Source: MAG-120531 sp963934855 (GTDB lineage: Bacteria; Bacteroidota; Bacteroidia; Flavobacteriales; Flavobacteriaceae). Taken from it: DNA of 27,158 nt. The position numbers and the translations under genes were made by a program. This document shows positions 21,896 through 27,158 of this stretch, piece by piece; position 1 is the first letter of the stretch; each line of letters opens with the position of its first letter. Below the pieces are notes generated by a model that was not told the DNA's origin, ran no database searches, and worked only from the letters and a program-made list of their open reading frames with translations. The stretch lies in assembly GCA_963934855.1 (NCBI GenBank), contig CAWWAC010000023.1, positions 1 through 27,158 on the forward strand, read 5' to 3'.

Positions 21896-24800
21896 ATGAT
21901 TAATTTACTTAAAAAAGTACTCTTCTCTACTAGACTCATGTCTGTTTTATTTATTGCCTTTGCCACAGCTATGGCCTTTGGAACTTTTATTGAGAGCTGG
22001 TACTCTACTGAGACAGCGAGAATATGGATTTATAACGCCACTTGGTTTGAAGCTATGATGGTATTCTTTGTCATTAATTTTGCAGGAAATATAAAAAGAT
22101 ACGGCCTACTTAAACTTAATAAATGGCCCGTTTTATTATTGCATACTTCATGGATACTTATCATTATAGGCGCTTTTGTAACCCGCTATATTAGTTATGA
22201 AGGCATGATGCCTATTAGAGAAGGAGAAACAGAAAAAATATTTTATTCAGATAAGACTTATGTAACCCTTTTTGTAGACGGGGAGAATGAAGGACAGCCT
22301 GCTAGAAGAAGCTTTGAAGACCTAGCTATTTTTACGCCAGAGGCAAAAAAAACGTCTTTACCATGGACCTCTGATTTTGCTAATCAAGATTTTAAAGTAG
22401 CCTTTGTTTCTTTTCAAAAAGGGGCTCAGCAAGGCCTTATAGAAGATCCCAACGGCAGTGAATTTCTGAAAATTGTAGAGGCAGGAGACGGTAACAGACA
22501 TGATCATTTTTTGGCGTCTGGTGAGGTCACTAGCATTCATAATATTTTATTTGCCCTAAATAGCCCAACAGTGGGTGCTATTAATATTAATACCACTACC
22601 ACCCCTTTTTCCATAAACACTCCTTTTGAAGGTGATTTTTTACGTATGGCAGACCAACTAAAAGGGGTCGTAATTAAAGACAGCGTTCAAGAATTACAAA
22701 TGCGATCCTTATACAATATAGGTGGCATGCAGTTTGTTATTCCAGAATTGCCCATTAAAGGGATTAATGGCATTGTTGCAGTACCAGAAGCAGAACAAAC
22801 GCCAGAAACTAAAGACGCGCTCACTGTTTCTATTACAAGTAATGGAGAGACAAAAAACATGACCGTGCTGGGCTCTAAAGGAATGGCAAGCTATTCTGAA
22901 AAACTTTCACTAGCAGGTTTAGATTTCACATTAGGTTATGGATCTAAGGTTTACGAGCTGCCGTTTTCTATTAAATTGAATGACTTTATAGCAGAAAAAT
23001 ACCCAGGTACTGAAAAGGGTTACGCCTCATTTATGAGTAGAGTCACAATAGAGAACAGCCGTCCCTTTGATTATGACATTTTCATGAATCATGTATTGGA
23101 CCACGGTGGTTACCGCTTTTTTCAATCTAGTTTTCATCCAGACGAAAAAGGAACGGTTCTCTCTGTAAGCCATGATTTTTGGGGTACATGGATTACTTAT
23201 GTAGGATATTTTCTATTGTATATAGGACTTATGGGGATCTTATTTTTTGGAAATACCAGATTTAAAGACTTGGCCAGAACCTTAGAAAAAGTAAAGGCAA
23301 AAAAAGCAGCATTAACCCTTTTAATGTTAGTTGGTTTTGGTTTTTCTTCTTTTAGCCAGCAGCCAAACGCCTCGGCCAATGATGATACCCATGCTCACAG
23401 CAATCCAAAAGAAACAGCTACTACAGCAGATCTTAATAAAGCATTACAAAATACGTTAGTTACAAAGGAGCATGCAGCTAAATTTGGATCTATAGTGATT
23501 CAAGATGACGGAGGTAGGATGAAGCCTATTAATACTTTTGCCTCTGAGCTATTGAGAAAATTGAGTTTTAAAACTCAATATGAAGGCCTTAATCCAGACC
23601 AGGTTTTACTCTCTATGATGATTAATCCTGCACTCTGGTACAACACGCCTTTTATAGCCTTAGATAAAAAAGGGCAAAATGATAGTTTAAGACATATTCT
23701 TGGCGTGCCAGAGGGACAGCGGTACGTAAAAGCTACAGACTTTTTTAATGAAGATATGGCTTATAAACTAGCACCGTATTTAGAAGACGCTTATGCCACT
23801 ACCAATCCTAACAAATTTCAAAAAGATTTTCAGGATATAGATCTCAGACTAGGGCTATTAAATAGAGCATTAGGGGGAGAGATTTTAAAGATTTTTCCGC
23901 TGCTCGATGACGAGAATAACAAATGGATTTCAGCTGTTGAATATCGCTCTGGAGCACATGTGATTGCAGACAGCTTATATTCAAATTTTGTTAAAAATTC
24001 AATTCCTTTTTATTTAATGAGCCTTGAAAAGGCCATAGCTTCTAAAGACTACACTCAGTCAGATAAATTACTACAGGCCTTTACCCAAAACCAAAACAAC
24101 CATGGTAGTGAAGTCATGCCTAGTCAAAATAAAATACAGGCAGAAGTATGGTACAACCAATTAGATATTTTTAACAAGCTATACAAGTACTATGCCTTAA
24201 CTGGGGTGCTCATGTTCTTTTTCTTGATTTTTCAGATCTTTAAAGAACGAAAGTTTTTAAAAGGAGGTATTTACCTATTTAAATTTCTTGTTTGGGGGCT
24301 ATTTGCGCTTCATACCTCTGGGCTTATTATGAGGTGGTATATTTCTGGACACGCTCCTTGGAGCGATGCCTATGAGAGTATCTTATATGTGTCTTGGGCC
24401 ACCTTAGCTATGGGAATAGCATTGGGTAGGAAAAGTGACCTCACCCTGGCGGCCACAACCTTTGTCACAGCCATGCTTTTATGGATTGCACACCAAAGTT
24501 GGGTAGATCCCTCTGTGGCTAATTTAGTTCCTGTATTAGATAGTTATTGGCTTATGATACACGTAGCCGTTATTGTGGGGAGTTATGGGCCATTGACAGT
24601 AGGAATGATCTTAGGGATTGTATCTTTAGTTCTTATTATCATGACCAATGAAAAAAATAAGAAAAAGATGGATCTCAATTTAAAGGAACTGACCATTATT
24701 AATGAACTCTCTATAACAGTAGGACTTATTATGCTTACCATTGGAAACTTTTTAGGAGGACAATGGGCCAATGAAAGCTGGGGTAGATACTGGGGCTGGG

Positions 24801-25090
24801 ATCCTAAAGAAACCTGGGCTCTTATTTCTATTTTAATATACGCATTTGTTATCCACACCAGATTAGTGCCAGGTCTTAGAGGAAGATGGACCTTTAATTT
24901 TCTGAGTATTGTGGCTTATGCAAGTATTATGATGACCTATTTTGGAGTGAATTTCTATTTAGTTGGCCTACATTCTTATGCCAGCGGTTCTCAAGTAATT
25001 ACACCCACTTTTATTTACTATTGTGTGATTGGAGTCATTCTATTGGGAGGCATTAGTTTCTGGAGAAATAAAATATTTAGCAAAAAATAA
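21896..25090 (+). CDS. ccsBA: Fused cytochrome c biogenesis protein CcsBA (ResB-ResC)
   Basis: A 1064-residue System II cytochrome c synthase that exports heme and attaches it to CxxCH motifs of apocytochromes c in the periplasm. The N-terminal ~450 residues are the ResB/CcsB half, with membrane helices at about 10-30, 45-65 and 78-95 and a large periplasmic region, closing with a helix near 430. The C-terminal half is CcsA: 'GLIMRWYISGHAPWSDAYESILY' with a periplasmic histidine region, and 'GGQWANESWGRYWGWDPKETWALI' (about 955-978), the WWD heme-handling motif. 'HTRLVPGLRG' follows with a conserved His. The start is the ATG at 21896; the open frame runs back to 21461 but overlaps the divergent DUF2520 gene and is not credible. 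A weak -7-like TACTTTTA lies at 21863. Confidence 0.95.
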   Translation: MINLLKKVLFSTRLMSVLFIAFATAMAFGTFIESWYSTETARIWIYNATWFEAMMVFFVINFAGNIKRYGLLKLNKWPVLLLHTSWILIIIGAFVTRYISYEGMMPIREGETEKIFYSDKTYVTLFVDGENEGQPARRSFEDLAIFTPEAKKTSLPWTSDFANQDFKVAFVSFQKGAQQGLIEDPNGSEFLKIVEAGDGNRHDHFLASGEVTSIHNILFALNSPTVGAININTTTTPFSINTPFEGDFLRMADQLKGVVIKDSVQELQMRSLYNIGGMQFVIPELPIKGINGIVAVPEAEQTPETKDALTVSITSNGETKNMTVLGSKGMASYSEKLSLAGLDFTLGYGSKVYELPFSIKLNDFIAEKYPGTEKGYASFMSRVTIENSRPFDYDIFMNHVLDHGGYRFFQSSFHPDEKGTVLSVSHDFWGTWITYVGYFLLYIGLMGILFFGNTRFKDLARTLEKVKAKKAALTLLMLVGFGFSSFSQQPNASANDDTHAHSNPKETATTADLNKALQNTLVTKEHAAKFGSIVIQDDGGRMKPINTFASELLRKLSFKTQYEGLNPDQVLLSMMINPALWYNTPFIALDKKGQNDSLRHILGVPEGQRYVKATDFFNEDMAYKLAPYLEDAYATTNPNKFQKDFQDIDLRLGLLNRALGGEILKIFPLLDDENNKWISAVEYRSGAHVIADSLYSNFVKNSIPFYLMSLEKAIASKDYTQSDKLLQAFTQNQNNHGSEVMPSQNKIQAEVWYNQLDIFNKLYKYYALTGVLMFFFLIFQIFKERKFLKGGIYLFKFLVWGLFALHTSGLIMRWYISGHAPWSDAYESILYVSWATLAMGIALGRKSDLTLAATTFVTAMLLWIAHQSWVDPSVANLVPVLDSYWLMIHVAVIVGSYGPLTVGMILGIVSLVLIIMTNEKNKKKMDLNLKELTIINELSITVGLIMLTIGNFLGGQWANESWGRYWGWDPKETWALISILIYAFVIHTRLVPGLRGRWTFNFLSIVAYASIMMTYFGVNFYLVGLHSYASGSQVITPTFIYYCVIGVILLGGISFWRNKIFSKK

Positions 25091-25099
25091 TCAAAACCT

Positions 25100-26254
25100 A
25101 TGGACCATAAAGATTTAGGCTTAAATGCCATGTGTACACACTTTGGAGAATTAGAAGACACCGTTTTTAAAGGAGCAGTTTCTCCTTTGTATATGAGTAC
25201 CTCGTATGCCTTTGAGGATGTAGAAGTAAAGAGGTACCCTAGGTATTTCAACACCCCTAACCAAGTAGCTTTGTCAAAAAAAATAGCTGCTTTGGAACAC
25301 TCAGAGCAGGCTCTTATTTTTGGTAGTGGTATGGCAGCAGTAAGCACGGCTATGCTGGCTTTTTTAAGTGCAGGAGATCATGTGGTTTTACAAAAAACAC
25401 TTTATGGAGGCACCTATAACTTTGTAGTAGAGGAATTTGAGAGATTTGGAATACAATACACCTTTACTAAAGGCTTGGCTCCTGAGGACTTTAAAGCTGC
25501 TTTAAAGGCAAACACTAAAGTAATTTATATAGAAACACCTTCTAATCCTTTATTGACCATCACAGATTTAAAAGCAGTGGCGGACATAGCTAAAAGTGCA
25601 GGAGTGGTTAGTATGATTGACAATACTTTTGCAAGTCCGGTAAACCAGAATCCAGCAGATTTTGGAATAGATATTATTATTCATTCTGCTACAAAATATA
25701 TGGGAGGTCATTCCGACATTTGTGCAGGAGCTGTAGCTGCTTCTAAAATCCATATGGATAAAATATTTAGATTGGCTAAAAATTTAGGAGGTTCTTTAAG
25801 TGATTACACTGTTTGGCTTTTAGAACGCAGTATTAAAACCATGGGTATTAGGGTAAGGGTTCAAAATGAAAATGCGTTAGATATGGCTCAGTTTTTAGAA
25901 AACCATCCTAAAATATCTAAAGTGTATTATCCAGGACTTAGTTCACACCCAGACCACCTATTAGCTGCTTCTCAGATGAAAGGTTTTGGAGGTATGCTAT
26001 CCTTTGAATTGGCAGCTGGATTAAATGTCAGTGACTTTCAAAAAGCATTAAAACTAATAAAGCCCTCTATGAGTTTGGCAGGCATAGAAAGCACCCTTCT
26101 TTCCCCTACACTCACTTCTCATTCCTTATTAAGCCCAGAGGAAAGAGCTCACCAAGGCATTGCAGACGGACTTATTCGTTTTTCTGTTGGAATAGAAGAA
26201 ACAGAACACTTAAAAGAAGATATAGAGCAAGCCATAAAGGCAATTTCACAATGA
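25100..26254 (+). CDS. Cys/Met-metabolism PLP enzyme (cystathionine gamma-synthase/lyase family)
   Basis: A 384-residue fold-type I PLP enzyme of the trans-sulfuration family. The PLP lysine is Lys199 in 'IIIHSATKYMGGHSDICAGAV'. Other landmarks are 'RYFNTPNQVALSKKIAALEHSEQALIFGSGMAAVSTAMLAFL' (phosphate-binding GSGMAA), 'LYGGTYNF' with the catalytic Tyr102, 'IYIETPSNPLLTITDL', 'VSMIDNTFASPVNQNP' (Asp contacting the pyridine N) and 'SLAGIESTLLSPTLTSHSLL'. Cystathionine gamma-synthase, cystathionine beta/gamma-lyase and methionine gamma-lyase cannot be told apart safely from sequence by eye. It begins 9 bp after ccsBA and is followed by bshB1, so all three may share a transcript. Confidence 0.92.
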   Translation: MDHKDLGLNAMCTHFGELEDTVFKGAVSPLYMSTSYAFEDVEVKRYPRYFNTPNQVALSKKIAALEHSEQALIFGSGMAAVSTAMLAFLSAGDHVVLQKTLYGGTYNFVVEEFERFGIQYTFTKGLAPEDFKAALKANTKVIYIETPSNPLLTITDLKAVADIAKSAGVVSMIDNTFASPVNQNPADFGIDIIIHSATKYMGGHSDICAGAVAASKIHMDKIFRLAKNLGGSLSDYTVWLLERSIKTMGIRVRVQNENALDMAQFLENHPKISKVYYPGLSSHPDHLLAASQMKGFGGMLSFELAAGLNVSDFQKALKLIKPSMSLAGIESTLLSPTLTSHSLLSPEERAHQGIADGLIRFSVGIEETEHLKEDIEQAIKAISQ

Positions 26255-26324
26255 TTGTCTATTTAAAAATATTTTTAAATTATTAATATATAGCGCTATG
26301 GGTGCTATCTAGAAAGGGAGTTAT

Positions 26325-27044
26325 ATGAAACTAGATATTTTAGCCTTTGGAGCACATCCAGATGATGTGGAATTAGGAGCCGGAGCCACTATAGCTAAAG
26401 AAATTAGCATGGGAAAAAAAGTAGGTATTATAGATCTTACTAGGGGGGAGTTGGGAACCAGAGGAACAGCGGCTATTAGAAATTTAGAAGCAGTTAAGGC
26501 TGCGAAAATCTTAGGTGTTTCACTCAGAGAAAATATGGATTTTGCAGACGGATTTTTTCAAAACACACCAGAATTACAAAAAGCAATTATAGCAAAAATT
26601 AGAGAGTACAAGCCAGATGTAGTTTTATGTAATGCAATCAGAGACAGACATATAGATCATGGAAAAGGGAGCGCATTAGTGAGCGATGCTTGTTTTTTAA
26701 GTGGGCTCATTAAAGTAGATACTCTTGATAGCTCTGGTGCTATTCAGGCTCCTTGGCGTCCAAAACAAGTGTACCATTATATTCAATGGCAAAACTTAAC
26801 TCCAGATTTTGTGATAGATGTCTCTGGATTTATAGCCAAAAAACAAGAAGCTATATTGGCTTACAGTTCTCAATTTTTTGATCCTAAAAGCAATGATCCT
26901 CAGACCCCAATATCTTCCGAGAATTTTTTAGAAAGTGTGCGTTATAGAGCACAAGATTTGGGAAGATTAATAAATGTAGAAGCGGCTGAGGGTTTTACAG
27001 CAGAACGCCCTGTAGCTGTGAATAGTCTAGATGGGTTGATCTAA
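26325..27044 (+). CDS. bshB1: N-acetyl-alpha-D-glucosaminyl L-malate deacetylase (BshB1)
   Basis: A 239-residue zinc deacetylase of the LmbE/PIG-L family, second step of bacillithiol synthesis: it removes acetate from GlcNAc-malate. The signature 'LAFGAHPDDVELGAGATIAKEI' (HPDD at 11-14) is followed by 'GIIDLTRGELGTRGT' and 'IRDRHIDHGKGS' (Asp107-His112 region, third zinc ligand). 'QWQNLTPDFVIDVSGFIAKKQEAILAYSSQF' is typical of BshB1. No signal peptide, so it is cytosolic, unlike the large LmbE protein elsewhere in the window. A purine-rich AAAGGGAG precedes the ATG by a few bases, an unusually good ribosome site for this organism. The 70-bp leader contains a small ATAGC/GCTAT repeat. Confidence 0.93.
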   Translation: MKLDILAFGAHPDDVELGAGATIAKEISMGKKVGIIDLTRGELGTRGTAAIRNLEAVKAAKILGVSLRENMDFADGFFQNTPELQKAIIAKIREYKPDVVLCNAIRDRHIDHGKGSALVSDACFLSGLIKVDTLDSSGAIQAPWRPKQVYHYIQWQNLTPDFVIDVSGFIAKKQEAILAYSSQFFDPKSNDPQTPISSENFLESVRYRAQDLGRLINVEAAEGFTAERPVAVNSLDGLI

Positions 27045-27060
27045 GTTTAATCTTAGTTTA
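27041..27060 (+). terminator. Weak hairpin over the bshB1 stop
   Basis: CTAAG (27041-27045) pairs with CTTAG (27052-27056) around a 6-nt loop, followed by TTTATTTAT. The 5-bp A/T-rich stem includes the stop codon (27042-27044). It may act as a weak terminator before the tRNA promoter. Confidence 0.35.
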
Positions 27061-27095
27061 TTTATAGAAAGTTTTATAAATAGCATCAGAATTAT

Positions 27096-27127
27096 TTTGA
27101 AAGACTGATGAAAATAAATTATATTTG
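27096..27127 (+). promoter_or_regulatory. Bacteroidota promoter for the tRNA gene
   Basis: TTTG (27096-27099), 20 nt, then TATATTTG (27120-27127): both elements and the spacing match the Bacteroidota housekeeping consensus. It is the best promoter in the window, 15 bases before the tRNA. Confidence 0.8.
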
Positions 27128-27142
27128 CCCCCGATTACAAAT

Positions 27143-27158
27143 GGTGGTTGTAGCTCAG
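27143..27158 (+). tRNA. 5' end of a tRNA gene, probably tRNA-His
   Basis: GTGGTTG-TA-GCTCAG fits tRNA positions 1-15 (acceptor arm, U8, A9, D-arm start), truncated by the window end. The G at 27143 immediately before would be the extra G(-1) of tRNA-His, and the arrangement parallels E. coli tRNA-His (G-GTGGCTA-TA-GCTCAG). The anticodon lies outside the window, so identity is inference. Confidence 0.6.

Noticed and set aside
16785..27044. Two LmbE/PIG-L deacetylases in one window taken as a duplicated pair
   Set aside because: The 859-residue protein is exported and multi-domain, and the 239-residue one is a cytosolic BshB1. They share only the fold, so this is not a recent duplication.
1..27158. 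Mobile element, phage, CRISPR or classic defence system
   Set aside because: No transposase, integrase, direct-repeat array, restriction-modification, toxin-antitoxin or other defence-type gene was recognised on either strand; the small P-loop ATPase at 5328 beside recQ was considered but fits a housekeeping AAA_28 protein better.

Overview
The window looks like the chromosome of a flavobacterium (Bacteroidota, probably a marine Flavobacteriaceae). The DNA is AT-rich and Shine-Dalgarno sites are weak or absent. Several upstream regions carry the Bacteroidota -7 box (TAnnTTTG). The gene content also fits this group: START-like protein, DUF493, DUF4290, DUF2911, fused CcsBA, BshB1 and an Asp-type MurA. 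Genes are tightly packed, with no stretch over 300 bases lacking a gene, and I see no IS element, phage gene, CRISPR array or integrase. Species cannot be told from the sequence alone.

Layout. 110-1390 (+): a START-like protein, a terminator, then a class IV aminotransferase homologue that has lost its catalytic lysine. 1382-5861 (-): yqgE, HU, fmt, recQ and a small P-loop ATPase. 5964-8364 (+): DUF493, DUF4290 and murA, the first two apparently starting at TTG. 8530-9960 (-): an exported M20 amidohydrolase. 10080-14056 (-): a four-gene, overlapping or abutting operon of SRPBCC protein, SDR protein, class I CPD photolyase and a divergent photolyase/cryptochrome. 14182-15027 (+): a secreted DUF2911 protein. 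15085-21762 (-): six contiguous genes for a Rossmann/DUF2520 protein, KdsC-like phosphatase, Maf, small MscS channel, large secreted LmbE/PIG-L protein and a sodium:solute symporter. 21896-27044 (+): fused cytochrome c synthase CcsBA, a Cys/Met-metabolism PLP enzyme and BshB1 (bacillithiol synthesis). The window ends 16 bases into a tRNA gene, probably tRNA-His, behind a clear promoter.

How the genes fit together. Most are housekeeping: wall precursor (murA), initiator tRNA formylation (fmt), DNA repair (recQ, photolyases), LPS (kdsC), cytochrome c maturation and low-molecular-weight thiol. The two accessory units that stand out are the photolyase operon, which resembles a light-damage response unit and contains two proteins with missing canonical residues, and the LmbE-symporter pair, which resembles a deacetylate-and-import unit. 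No wholly new defence or mobile system is visible. The best leads are the degenerate aminotransferase, the photolyase operon with its Tyr-less SDR, and transcription signals that overlap coding sequence.
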